Below, in pieces: positions 53,271 through 64,000 of a DNA stretch of 64,000 bases. The notes beneath the pieces are model-generated. The model ran no database searches. It had not been told where the DNA came from and worked only from the letters and a program-made list of their open reading frames with translations. This stretch comes from Nocardia sp. NBC_00416 (GTDB lineage: Bacteria; Actinomycetota; Actinomycetes; Mycobacteriales; Mycobacteriaceae): contig NZ_CP107932.1 of NCBI RefSeq assembly GCF_036032445.1, positions 2,978,501 through 3,042,500 of the forward strand, in the 5' to 3' direction. Each line of letters starts with the position of its first letter. The stretch's first letter is position 1. Made by a program: the position numbers and the translations under genes.

Positions 53271-53891
53271 ATGGCACTGCAGGGATCGCTTCTCGACGGC
53301 TTCGGCGACATCGAACTCGCCCCGCTGACAGGCCTGCGGCGCACCCACCTCACCCACGGAGCCTGGGTCGAACTACGTCCGGGATGGCTGCGCGGCGCCG
53401 ACGACCTCTTCGAACGACTGGCGGCCGAGGTCCCCTGGCACGCCGAACGCCGACCCATGTACGACCGGGTCGTCGACGTGCCGCGACTCCTGGCCTTCTA
53501 CGGCGAAGCCGATCCGCTGCCCGATCCCGTCCTGACCGACGCGCGCACCGCCCTCACCGCGCACTACCAGCCGGAACTGGGCGAGCCGTTCCGTACCGCG
53601 GGCCTGTGCTACTACCGCGACGGACGCGACAGCGTGGCCTGGCACGGCGACACCATCGGCCGCGGCGCCACGCACGACACCGTGGTCGCCATCCTCACCC
53701 TGGGCGCGCCGCGCCCCCTACTGCTGCGGCCCCGCACCGGCGGCCCCAGCCTGCGCTTCCACCCCGGCCACGGCGACCTGTTCGTCATGGGCGGCTCCTG
53801 CCAGCGCACCTGGGAACACGCGGTACCGAAAACCCGCAGGGTCACCGGCCCGCGCATCAGCGTCCAGTTCCGGCCGCGCGACGTGCGCTGA
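53271..53891 (+). CDS. alkB: AlkB-like 2-oxoglutarate/Fe(II) dioxygenase
   Basis: Repairs alkylated bases by oxidative demethylation. 206 residues. The iron ligands are His125, Asp127 (SVAWHGD) and His183 (WEHAVPK); 2-oxoglutarate is held by Arg195 and Arg201 in GPRISVQFRPR. LCYYRDGRDSVAWHGD is a characteristic stretch of the bacterial AlkB2/3-like group. A likely SOS box and a leaderless -10 lie directly upstream, fitting damage induction. Confidence 0.93.
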   Translation: MALQGSLLDGFGDIELAPLTGLRRTHLTHGAWVELRPGWLRGADDLFERLAAEVPWHAERRPMYDRVVDVPRLLAFYGEADPLPDPVLTDARTALTAHYQPELGEPFRTAGLCYYRDGRDSVAWHGDTIGRGATHDTVVAILTLGAPRPLLLRPRTGGPSLRFHPGHGDLFVMGGSCQRTWEHAVPKTRRVTGPRISVQFRPRDVR

Positions 53892-54225
53892 ACCGGGACA
53901 CCCCTCCCGCCCGCCTACCTACCACCCGGCCCGAACCGACAGCGACAGCGACAGCGACAGCGACAGCCGATCCAGCACATCCACGTCCATGGCCAATCCG
54001 GCGTTCAGGTAGGTCCAGCGACGATCTCACCGCCGGGCACCGGCCCCGGTTGATCATGATGCGATCGGGTGCCCACCGGTCGACCAGTTCGGGCCGGCAT
54101 AGTGCATGGATTGCAGGCCGTGCTGGATCTGGCACGCGGCCCGATGTACCCGACTCGACCGTCGGCGCGGGCGCCGGACCGGACAGGTCCGCACCGGTGT
54201 CGTGCACCCGGGCGACGGACTCGAG
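53892..54225. other. Intergenic region with a hexamer repeat
   Basis: Between alkB and the converging tetR gene. Contains five perfect copies of CGACAG at 53937-53966, a simple repeat prone to slippage. Beyond that I see no gene; frames on either strand have no recognisable domain. Confidence 0.5.
53937..53966. repeat. (CGACAG)5 simple repeat
   Basis: Five exact copies of a six-base unit in non-coding DNA 46 bases after alkB. A multiple of three, so it would not shift a frame. Confidence 0.95.
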
Positions 54226-54795
54226 CTACGAGACGCGCAGCACCGCTCGCACCAGCTCTCCCACCGCCGCGAGGAGTTCGTCGGTCGCCCCCGAACGGAC
54301 CATATCGGGCACGGTCTGGCCGGACAGGCCGTCCAGGAGCAGCCGGCCCACCGCCTCTGCGTCCAGGTCCGGTCTCGCTTCGCGCAGCAGGGTGGTGATG
54401 TGGTCGCGCCAGAACAGGTGGAATTCCTCGGTGCGGGGATGCGGTGGCACGCTGCGGTAGACCGCCATCAGTTCCAGGTTGTCGATCACCAGCCGGGTCA
54501 TGGCGTCGAAGAAGACGATCAGCCGGTCGGCGGCGGGGGCGCCCGGTCCGAGCGGCGGCGGACCGTCGGTGACCGCCGACATCAGCGTGATCGCGCTCTC
54601 CGCCACCAGTTCGTGCAGCAATCCGGCCCGGTTCCCGAAGCGGTGGAAGATGGTGCCCTTCCCGACTCCGGCGGCCGCGGCGACCCGGTCCATCGTGACG
54701 GCTTCGGCACCGTGCTCGGCGAGTAGCGCGGCAGTCGCGTCCAGGATGGCGCGCCGATTGCGCGCGGCGTCCGCGCGTTCCTTCGGACGGTCCAT
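54226..54795 (-). CDS. TetR-family transcriptional regulator
   Basis: 189 residues from ATG 54793-54795 (AAGGTGG upstream). HTH: RRAILDATAALLAEHGAEAV, TMDRVAAAAGVGKGTIFHRF, typical of the AcrR-type group. Diverges from the quinone-oxidoreductase-like gene; two related operator sequences lie in the gap, so it very likely represses both. Confidence 0.9.
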   Translation of the reverse strand: MDRPKERADAARNRRAILDATAALLAEHGAEAVTMDRVAAAAGVGKGTIFHRFGNRAGLLHELVAESAITLMSAVTDGPPPLGPGAPAADRLIVFFDAMTRLVIDNLELMAVYRSVPPHPRTEEFHLFWRDHITTLLREARPDLDAEAVGRLLLDGLSGQTVPDMVRSGATDELLAAVGELVRAVLRVS

Positions 54796-54815
54796 CACAC
54801 CACCTTCGGTAAAAC

Positions 54816-54863
54816 TTGACCGGCGGTCCACATACTGGGCAAGATATCTGGACCGACAGTCAA
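54816..54863. promoter_or_regulatory. Paired TetR operators
   Basis: TTGACCGGCGGTCCA (54816-54830) and TGGACCGACAGTCAA (54849-54863) are inverted copies of each other with two mismatches, and each is partly palindromic itself (GGACCG/CGGTCC). Centres are 33 bases apart, about three helical turns. Confidence 0.8.
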
Positions 54864-54879
54864 CTTATGGGAGTTTCCA

Positions 54880-55854
54880 ATGCAGGCAATCGTAATGACG
54901 GGCACCGGCGGGCCCGAGGTGCTGGTACCCCGCGAGGTGCCGGCCCCGCGCCCCGCCACCGGCGAAGTGCTGATCCGCGTCGAGGCTGTCCCCGTCCTCT
55001 ACCCCGAGACCCAGTTGCGCTCCGGCGCCTTCCCCATGGCCGCACCCCCACCGGTCGTCTTCGGCTTCCAGGCGGCCGGGAAGGTGATCGAGATCGGCGA
55101 CGGCGTCGCATCCGACCACCTCGGCAGGCGCGTGGTCGCCGATACCGCCGGGTTCGGCTCCTACGCCGAACTGGTCTGCGTGAACGCCCAATCGGTCACG
55201 CCGATACCGGACGGGGTATCGGCGGCGGACGCGGCGGCAGCGGTGATGAGCGGTTCGGTAGCCCTCGCCCTCCTCGACGCCGCCGCTCTCACGGGCACCG
55301 AGACGGTCCTGGTCGAGGCCGGCGCGACAGGTGTGGGCAGCTATCTGATCCAGCTGGCCCGGGAGTTCGGCGCAGCACGGGTGCTCGCCACCGCGGGCGG
55401 ACCCGAAAAGTCCCGGCGCGCCCGCGAACTGGGCGCCGATCGGGTGATCGACCACCGCCCGGCACAGTGGACCGACGACGTCCGCACGGACTCCGACCCC
55501 ACGATCGATATCGTCTTCGATTCGCTCGGCGGCCCCTCCGCGACAGCATTGCTCGCCACCATGACCCCCGGAACGGGACGGATGCTCAGTTACGGCTGGC
55601 TCTCCGGGGAACCCGCACGAGTCACGGCGGCGGATCTCATACCGGGCGGCCTCACACTGACCGGTTGTTCCGGACCGGCCTGGCACGAGCGGGTGGCCCG
55701 GTCGCGTACCGCGATCCTCGACCGGGTGCCGTCGCTGGCGCCTCCGGTCGAGACGACGCTGCCACTCGAGCGGGCCGCGGCGGCGCACGAACTGGTCGAG
55801 TCGCGCGTCCCCCTCGGCAAGATCATCCTGCGACCGGGCCCGGCACCGCGTTGA
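54880..55854 (+). CDS. Zinc-free MDR-type quinone oxidoreductase
   Basis: 324 residues of the medium-chain dehydrogenase/reductase family, quinone-reductase branch, using NADPH. N-terminal GroES-like part (MQAIVMTGTGGPEVL) and a Rossmann part with ETVLVEAGATGVGSYLIQLA; the Cys/His zinc ligands of alcohol dehydrogenases are absent. GGGAG six bases before ATG 54880. Very probably controlled by the divergent TetR, in the manner of stress- or drug-induced oxidoreductases. Confidence 0.88.
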   Translation: MQAIVMTGTGGPEVLVPREVPAPRPATGEVLIRVEAVPVLYPETQLRSGAFPMAAPPPVVFGFQAAGKVIEIGDGVASDHLGRRVVADTAGFGSYAELVCVNAQSVTPIPDGVSAADAAAAVMSGSVALALLDAAALTGTETVLVEAGATGVGSYLIQLAREFGAARVLATAGGPEKSRRARELGADRVIDHRPAQWTDDVRTDSDPTIDIVFDSLGGPSATALLATMTPGTGRMLSYGWLSGEPARVTAADLIPGGLTLTGCSGPAWHERVARSRTAILDRVPSLAPPVETTLPLERAAAAHELVESRVPLGKIILRPGPAPR

Positions 55855-55866
55855 CGCGCGGTCCGG

Positions 55867-56400
55867 TCAGCGCTTCAGGACGAAGAAGTACGGATCGGAC
55901 ATGCCGCGCATATCCATGACGCCGAGCAGGGTGTCCGCGTCGAACCGGCGGAAATGGTCGATGATCGGCAGATGGTCGTAGACCATGGCAGCACTCACCA
56001 CGCCGCGGTACTCGATATCACGCAACCGGGCCGTCGGTTTGCGGGTGCGCAGCACGGGGGCCAGCACTCGTAGCTTGTCGCGTACCGGCCGCAGCCAGCG
56101 CGCGGGGAACTTACCGGCCAGAGAGAGCGGTACCCGGCGCGGGTCCACAGCGAACACCGTGCCGCGATCATCGGTGAACAGCAACGGATGCACCTGGTCC
56201 GGAGCGTCGAATTGTTTTCCGTACCAGCCGGATTCGGAGAGTGCGCCGTCCATCGGATGACCGGTGGGCAGTTCGGAACCACGCCAGCGCCCGGTGACCA
56301 CCTCGTCCACCCGGGCTGCCGGGAGCCGATCGAAGATCTCCCAGGCCTGCGCGGCGGTGCACCCGTCCTCGGGCAGGGTGACGTCCGTGTTCTCGGTCAT
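55867..56400 (-). CDS. GXWXG / DUF4334 domain protein
   Basis: 177 residues. The N-terminal GXWXG motif appears as GRWRGSELPTGHPMDG, followed by a second half, DUF4334 (DIEYRGVVSAAMVYDHLPII, then a C-terminal DPYFFVLKR). Such proteins are common in actinobacteria and are lipocalin-like; function unknown. ATG 56398-56400 is preferred, with GAGGAG eight bases upstream. Confidence 0.82.
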   Translation of the reverse strand: MTENTDVTLPEDGCTAAQAWEIFDRLPAARVDEVVTGRWRGSELPTGHPMDGALSESGWYGKQFDAPDQVHPLLFTDDRGTVFAVDPRRVPLSLAGKFPARWLRPVRDKLRVLAPVLRTRKPTARLRDIEYRGVVSAAMVYDHLPIIDHFRRFDADTLLGVMDMRGMSDPYFFVLKR

Positions 56401-56502
56401 TGTCCGCACTCCTCGATCTCACCGACGTTGCGAGAGATACCCTATCGTCCTCTCATCGAGTCGAGGAATACCGGCCGCGGCCGGGGAGCCGACTGCGGCG
56501 GA

Positions 56503-56760
56503 TCAGCCGGTGATCTCCCACTCGTACACGGTCAACTCCGCGGAACCGGTGGTGTGCAGCGGATCGCTGTACACCACCGCCTCGGCGGCGGGCCGGGAAT
56601 CGGCGAGCACGATATAGGCGCCACCGGTGCTGTCGGTGAACGGACCGGACTCCTGCAGCATGTCCCGAGACCGGAGGTCGTCGAGAAAACCGCGGTGTGG
56701 TGCGGCAACCGCCGGATCGTAGGCCGGAGTGCGCAGCGCCACCACCAGATACTTGCGCAT
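56503..56760 (-). CDS. YciI-family protein
   Basis: 85 residues with the small ferredoxin-like YciI fold: MRKYLVVALRTPAYD, HRGFLDDLRSRDMLQESGPF with the conserved His-Asp pair, and GGAYIVLADSRPAAEAVV. Related proteins occur as stand-alone or fused units; activity generally unknown. Begins one base after the nusB stop, so it is the last gene of the efp-nusB transcript. Confidence 0.85.
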   Translation of the reverse strand: MRKYLVVALRTPAYDPAVAAPHRGFLDDLRSRDMLQESGPFTDSTGGAYIVLADSRPAAEAVVYSDPLHTTGSAELTVYEWEITG

Positions 56761-56761
56761 C

Positions 56762-57274
56762 TCAGGTTTCCTGGTCCGGATCCGCGGGCCGGGACGCGGC
56801 CGCCGCGGCCGCGCGGATCTGCGGAGCCACCAACACGACCTGTCCGAGCACCCCGTTGACGAACCCGGGGGAATCGTCGGTGGACAGCTCCTTGGCCAGT
56901 TCCACCGCCTCGTCCACCGCGACGATCGGCGGCACATCGGGGGCGTACAACAGTTCCCATACCGCTACCCGCAGGATCGCGCGATCGACCGCGGGCAACC
57001 GGGACAACGCCCAATCCTGCAGATAGGACTCGATGGTGCCGTCCACGCGATCGAGCTCCTCGGCGATACCGTCCACCAGAATGCGGGTGTAGGCGTGCAC
57101 CGGGGCCACCGCCTGATCGAGGGCGGCCAGCTCGATGCGCTCGTCGGCCAGATCGGCGGGATCGATATCACGGGCCTCGGCCTCGAACAGCAGGTCCACG
57201 GCCCGGCGGCGCGCCTTGTGGCGGGCGCCGAGTTTCTTGTAGGCGGATTTCTTGTCCGCGGGCTGGTCCGCCAC
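56762..57274 (-). CDS. nusB: Transcription antitermination factor NusB
   Basis: Binds boxA RNA with S10/NusE in rRNA antitermination. Helical fold with [20 protein letters not shown] at the start, [18 protein letters not shown] and [20 protein letters not shown], both characteristic. GTG 57272-57274, two bases after the efp stop, gives 170 residues; no strong ribosome-binding site, consistent with coupling to efp. Confidence 0.94.
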   Translation of the reverse strand: MADQPADKKSAYKKLGARHKARRRAVDLLFEAEARDIDPADLADERIELAALDQAVAPVHAYTRILVDGIAEELDRVDGTIESYLQDWALSRLPAVDRAILRVAVWELLYAPDVPPIVAVDEAVELAKELSTDDSPGFVNGVLGQVVLVAPQIRAAAAAASRPADPDQET

Positions 57275-57275
57275 G

Positions 57276-57839
57276 TCAGGAGTTGACGCGGCCCAGGTAG
57301 CTGCCGTCGCGGGTGTCGATGCGCAGCTTGTCCCCGGTGTTGATGAACAACGGAACCTGGACCTCGGCACCGGTCTCCACGGTGGCCGGCTTGGTGCCGC
57401 CGGTCGAGCGGTCGCCCTGCAGCCCGATATCGGTATGGGTCACCTCGAGCTCGACCGAAACCGGGAGCTCCACGTACAGCGGCGCACCCTCGTGGGTCGC
57501 GACCTGCACGGTCATGTTCTCCAGCAGGAACCGGGCCTGCTCACCGATGGTGGCCTCCTGGACGCCGATCTGGTCGAAGGTCTGACCGTCCATGAAGACG
57601 TAGTCCGAGCCGTCGTGGTACAGGTAGGTCATATCCCGGCGGTCGACCGTGGCGGTCTCGACCTTCACACCCGCGTTGAACGTCTTGTCGACGGTCTTGC
57701 CGGACAGCACGTTCTTCAGCTTCGTCCGCACGAACGCGGGACCCTTACCCGGCTTCACGTGCTGGAACTCGACGATCTGCTGGAGATTACCGTCGATCTT
57801 CAGCACGAGGCCGTTCTTGAAGTCGCTGGTGTCCGCCAC
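57276..57839 (-). CDS. efp: Translation elongation factor P
   Basis: Relieves ribosome stalling at polyproline. Three beta-barrel domains; the modification-loop region is [14 protein letters not shown] with the Lys at about 34. 187 residues. No EpmA/YmfI modification partner is in the window. Sits between pepQ and nusB as in M. tuberculosis. Confidence 0.97.
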   Translation of the reverse strand: MADTSDFKNGLVLKIDGNLQQIVEFQHVKPGKGPAFVRTKLKNVLSGKTVDKTFNAGVKVETATVDRRDMTYLYHDGSDYVFMDGQTFDQIGVQEATIGEQARFLLENMTVQVATHEGAPLYVELPVSVELEVTHTDIGLQGDRSTGGTKPATVETGAEVQVPLFINTGDKLRIDTRDGSYLGRVNS

Positions 57840-57875
57840 TGTGTTCGGGTCTCCTCGGTTCTCGGGCGACCGTCG

Positions 57876-59012
57876 TCATTCGACGACGATCAGGTCTTTG
57901 CTGGTGTTGGTGAGCAATTCCGGGGCCCCTTCGCGCACCACGAGCGTGTCCTCGATCCGGACCCCGCCGCGGCCGGGAAAGTACACACCTGGTTCGACGG
58001 TCACCGCCACGCCAGTGAGGAGTGTACCCGTGCCGGTTTTGGCGATTCCGGGCGCTTCGTGGATGCGCAGCCCCACTCCGTGGCCCAGGCCGTGGACGAA
58101 CAGCGGCCCGTGCCCGGCGGCGGCGATGACCTCCCGGGCGGCCGCGTCCACATCGGCGCACGAGACCCCGGGCCGCAGCGCCTCACGCCCCGCGCGCTGC
58201 GCGGCGTGCACCAGGTCGTACACCTCGCGCTGCCACGGCTCGGGCTGCCCGAGCACGAAGGTCCGGGTCATATCCGAGTGGTAGCCGCCCACGACGGCGC
58301 CGAAGTCGATCTTCACGAAATCCCCGGCGGCCAGCACCGCGTCGGTGGGCCGGTGATGCGGTACCGCGGAATTCGCCCCGGCCGCAACGATCGTCTCGAA
58401 GGCCACCGCGGCGGCCCCGCGCTCGAACATCGCCCATTCGAGATCCCGGGCGACCTGGCGTTCGGTGCGTCCCGGCCGCAGCGCACCGGTCTCGAGCAGC
58501 GCGCCCAGCGCCCCGTCGCCGACGGCGCACGCCGCGCGCAGCAGATCTATCTCGTATTCGTCCTTGACCATGCGCAATTGTTCGACCAGGCCCGGGGCGG
58601 CCACGAATTCCAGGCCGGTCCCGAGGCCGGACAGCGTGCGATGCTGGTCGACGGTGACGATATGGCTCTCGTACCCGAGTCGGCCGAACTTCCATTCCCC
58701 GGCCAGTTCCACCACCCGCCGGGATACGGCGCGCGCGATCTCGGCGCGGAGATCGGGGACCTGCGCGGCGACCTGGGTGTCGTAGCGACCGTCGGTCGCG
58801 ATCACCGTGCGTTCCTCGTCCTCGGCGGTATCCCAGGAGTGCACCAGCAGCGCGGCGTTGGAACCGGTGAATCCGGTGAGGTAGCGGATATTCACCAGAT
58901 CGGTGACGAGCAGGCCGTCGATCTCGTTCTCCACCAGCAGGTTGCGCAGCAACCCGCGACGGGCAGCGTAATCGGGCCGGACCTCCGGGCCACGGCCGGC
59001 ATCAGCAGACAT
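57876..59012 (-). CDS. pepQ: Xaa-Pro aminopeptidase/dipeptidase (M24B)
   Basis: 378 residues. Creatinase-like N-domain, then pita-bread catalytic domain with five metal ligands: both Asp in VKIDFGAVVGGYHSDMTR, His in HGLGHGVGLRIHE, Glu in VTVEPGVY and Glu in GVRIEDT. Releases Xaa-Pro units, in keeping with its neighbour efp. ATG 59010-59012; TACTTT six bases upstream suggests a leaderless message. Confidence 0.94.
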   Translation of the reverse strand: MSADAGRGPEVRPDYAARRGLLRNLLVENEIDGLLVTDLVNIRYLTGFTGSNAALLVHSWDTAEDEERTVIATDGRYDTQVAAQVPDLRAEIARAVSRRVVELAGEWKFGRLGYESHIVTVDQHRTLSGLGTGLEFVAAPGLVEQLRMVKDEYEIDLLRAACAVGDGALGALLETGALRPGRTERQVARDLEWAMFERGAAAVAFETIVAAGANSAVPHHRPTDAVLAAGDFVKIDFGAVVGGYHSDMTRTFVLGQPEPWQREVYDLVHAAQRAGREALRPGVSCADVDAAAREVIAAAGHGPLFVHGLGHGVGLRIHEAPGIAKTGTGTLLTGVAVTVEPGVYFPGRGGVRIEDTLVVREGAPELLTNTSKDLIVVE

Positions 59013-59018
59013 GGCACA

Positions 59019-59024
59019 AAAGTA
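59019..59024 (-). promoter_or_regulatory. Candidate -10 (TACTTT), leaderless pepQ
   Basis: TACTTT ends six bases before the pepQ ATG, the spacing seen at five other genes in this window. Confidence 0.5.
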
Positions 59025-59190
59025 CCGCCGACCCGCCCGCACGACACAGTGCCGTCCGTGCGACCCCGGCCGCGGCGGGACGCCGGGATCCGGACGACAC
59101 GGTGTTCACATCACGATGTCGCGGGCGGAGTTGTCCACATTTCGCGCTGGGCGGCGTCACGAACGCCGCACCGCCACGAGGGTGGACGGC

Positions 59191-59694
59191 GTGACGACTA
59201 CCGTTTTCCTCGCCTTCGCCGCATGGTGCGGTGTGTTGAGCATCAGCGATCTGCGCACCCGGCGGCTGCCGAACTCGCTCACCGTCCCGGGGGCGGCGAC
59301 CGTCCTCGGCTACGCGGCGCTGACCGGTCAATGCGCCGCCGCCGGACGCGGCGCCGTGTTGCTGGCGGCGCCGTATCTACTGGTGCATCTGCTGCGCCCC
59401 GCCGCGCTGGGCGCCGGTGACGTGAAACTGGCGGTGGGGTTGGGCGCCGCGGCCGGGCTGGGCGGCGGACAGGTGTGGGTGTGGTCGGCCTTCGCGGCGC
59501 CACTGTGCACCGCCGCCGCCGGTCTCGGCGTGTTGATCGGGCACCGCGCCGGATCCCGGCGCTACGGCGGCGAACCGCTACTCGGACGGCGAGCCGGCCC
59601 ACGCCCGGCGCGAGCACCGGACGACCGGGCCGCAGCCGTCCCGCACGGACCGTCGATGTGCGCCGCGACACTTCTGGGGCTCACGTTGTGGTGA
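59191..59694 (+). CDS. Prepilin peptidase (A24 family)
   Basis: 167 residues, multi-helix membrane protein. The two catalytic Asp are in SISDLRTRRLPN and GAGDVKL, as in minimal actinobacterial TadV-like enzymes that lack the N-methyltransferase half. GTG 59191 with GAGGG eight bases upstream; another in-frame GTG lies three codons earlier. Substrate pilins are not in the window. It is upstream of, and 96 bases from, aroC, an order also known in other actinobacteria. Confidence 0.88.
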   Translation: MTTTVFLAFAAWCGVLSISDLRTRRLPNSLTVPGAATVLGYAALTGQCAAAGRGAVLLAAPYLLVHLLRPAALGAGDVKLAVGLGAAAGLGGGQVWVWSAFAAPLCTAAAGLGVLIGHRAGSRRYGGEPLLGRRAGPRPARAPDDRAAAVPHGPSMCAATLLGLTLW

Positions 59695-59790
59695 CCACCC
59701 GGCAATCGCGCGAACCGCACGATTCACGGGCCGGTGAACACCGCCGACCGCCTGCCCCGCTCGCCGCGCCGACATGGGAAGATGGTCGGC

Positions 59791-63055
<3,265 letters not shown>

Positions 63056-63224
63056 GAGTCCGGTGGTGCGGCGGATCGTCGCACCACCGTAAATCCCGGC
63101 CGCCGTGCTCCGCCGGACCACCGCGGCGCCCACAGCACGATTCCGAATGAGCCGACTCGCGGAGGCCGGATCGGGAGCTGTGGCCCGCAGAAATGGGCTC
63201 AGCAGGCCGGGCGCGCGATCGGCC

Positions 63225-63692
63225 TCAGGCAGGTGAGCCGAGCGCGGGCGCGCCCGCGGTGGAACGATTGTTGTCGCGGCTCCCCAGCCGCCGCCCGACG
63301 GCCACGCCGATGAGCCCGGGAACGAAGACGAGCAGCAGGATGAACGCCGAACCGGCGGTGGCCTCGAAGAGCAGACCGCCGTCGCCGAGATCGACCTTCG
63401 GCAGGAAATCCAGCAGCCAGGACACCAGTCCGCTGCCGATTCCCGCGACCACCGCGGTCTGCAACCACCGGATCGTCAGATCGACACCCTGTTCGGGGTT
63501 CGGGTGCTCGCGGCGATCGGCCCGGCCGTCGCGTACGCCCCACGCCACCGCGACTCCGATCAGGACCACCAGGCACAGCAGCCGCAACCACAGTCCGTAG
63601 GTCGGGATGTACCCCATCGCGAACCCGAGGAGCACCCGCAGCACGACGGCCAGTCCACCGAGCGCCAGTGCCCGCAACAACCACGCAGTCAT
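63225..63692 (-). CDS. Four-helix membrane protein (B-4DMT-like)
   Basis: 155 residues with four predicted membrane helices (about residues 6-26, 37-54, 84-103 and 115-135) separated by a cytoplasmic loop, [18 protein letters not shown]. Same place as the conserved membrane protein Rv2536 in M. tuberculosis, labelled in some databases as a B-4DMT family transporter. Function unproven. ATG 63690-63692 is preferred, with TATGGT seven bases upstream; an ATG four codons earlier is also open. Confidence 0.75.
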   Translation of the reverse strand: MTAWLLRALALGGLAVVLRVLLGFAMGYIPTYGLWLRLLCLVVLIGVAVAWGVRDGRADRREHPNPEQGVDLTIRWLQTAVVAGIGSGLVSWLLDFLPKVDLGDGGLLFEATAGSAFILLLVFVPGLIGVAVGRRLGSRDNNRSTAGAPALGSPA

Positions 63693-63773
63693 GCCGATCA
63701 CCATAACGCCCCGCGGACCAAGCTAGAACCCGTTACAGAAATTCGTCCCGATCCGGTACGGATATCGCCCGGA

Positions 63774-64000
63774 TCAGCCGAGGTCGGCGAGTGCCGCCGC
63801 CATCGCCGCCCGGGGCGCGGGCTGCCCGGTGAACTGCTCGACCTGCCCGTAGGCCTGTTCGAGCAGCATCTGCAGACCGCCGATCACCGTGTGCCCGGCC
63901 GCGGTGACCGCCTCCGCGAGCGGAGTGGGCCACGGATTGTACAGGGCGTCGAGCACGACGGGGGCGGCCGCCACCATTGCGGCGACCGCCGCGGCAGCCG
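63774..64000 (-). CDS. aroE: Shikimate dehydrogenase, C-terminal part (runs off window)
   Basis: Only the last 75 or so residues are in the window: VVLDALYNPWPTPLAEAV, then GGLQMLLEQAYGQVEQFTG and PRAAMAAAL, the C-terminal helix that closes the AroE active site (Gln of the GLxML-xQ motif is kept). The frame is open to the right edge. It would place another shikimate gene next to aroC-aroK-aroB, though on the other strand. Confidence 0.88.
   Translation of the reverse strand, partial: AAAAVAAMVAAAPVVLDALYNPWPTPLAEAVTAAGHTVIGGLQMLLEQAYGQVEQFTGQPAPRAAMAAALADLG

Noticed and set aside
53857..54207. Minus-strand frame between alkB and tetR
   Set aside because: Includes the translated hexamer repeat (alternating Val-Ala) and overlaps the alkB end; no domain.

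Overview
The window is high-GC actinobacterial chromosome, most likely Nocardia or a close mycolic-acid relative. This rests on long blocks in the same gene order as Mycobacterium tuberculosis (from memory: the Rv1379-Rv1423 pyr-to-whiA block and the Rv2533-Rv2539 nusB-efp-pepQ-aro block), on actinobacterial genes such as mihF, whiA and a SigF with its anti-sigma factor, and on frequent GTG and TTG starts with many apparently leaderless genes. Genus is an inference; no rRNA is present.

Region by region. (1) 1-560: repeat DNA, an inverted copy of DNA at about 33.1-33.5 kb. (2) 0.56-5.8 kb, minus: uvrC, rapZ, yvcK, whiA. (3) 5.9-9.5 kb: a variable pocket with a gamma-glutamyltransferase lipoprotein, an SGNH hydrolase coupled to a truncated Rossmann-fold reading frame, and a TetR regulator with two operators. 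(4) 9.6-14.6 kb: riboflavin genes ribE-ribBA-ribH, a PH-domain membrane protein and rpe. (5) 14.7-18.8 kb: anti-sigma factor and sigF, a molybdopterin oxidoreductase and an MmcQ/YjbR protein. (6) 18.8-22.5 kb: def-fmt-rsmB operon, rsmB with a long repetitive N-terminus. (7) 22.5-25.2 kb: palindromic repeat DNA, a secreted class 2 lipase and a PadR regulator. (8) 25.5-32.2 kb: mihF-gmk-rpoZ-coaBC-metK-priA housekeeping run. (9) 32.2-33.5 kb: gene-free region with a 75-bp tandem array and the partner of the left-end repeat. (10) 33.5-42.2 kb: pyrR-pyrB-pyrC-(PH protein)-carA-carB-pyrF, the complete pathway to carbamoyl aspartate/dihydroorotate plus the OMP decarboxylase, behind a PyrR-binding leader. 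(11) 42.4-56.8 kb: accessory genes on both strands: carboxylesterase/acyl-CoA ligase/enoyl-CoA hydratase operon with a divergent LuxR regulator, a hydrolase-like crotonase, a methyltransferase/TetR pair, a bicupin, an AlkB-like dioxygenase behind a likely SOS box, a TetR/oxidoreductase pair, and GXWXG/DUF4334 and YciI proteins. (12) 56.8-64 kb: pepQ-efp-nusB, a prepilin peptidase, aroC-aroK-aroB, a membrane protein and the end of aroE.

Most core genes form tightly overlapping operons (ATGA, GTGA, TGATG junctions). The strongest unexplained signals are the repeats: an inverted pair bracketing 33 kb, a 75-bp array built of about 25-bp pieces, and a family of palindromic cassettes sharing a conserved end (CTGTGTTTATT then a GC hairpin) but carrying unrelated hairpin arms. 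I see no tRNA, rRNA, transposase, phage gene or CRISPR array.
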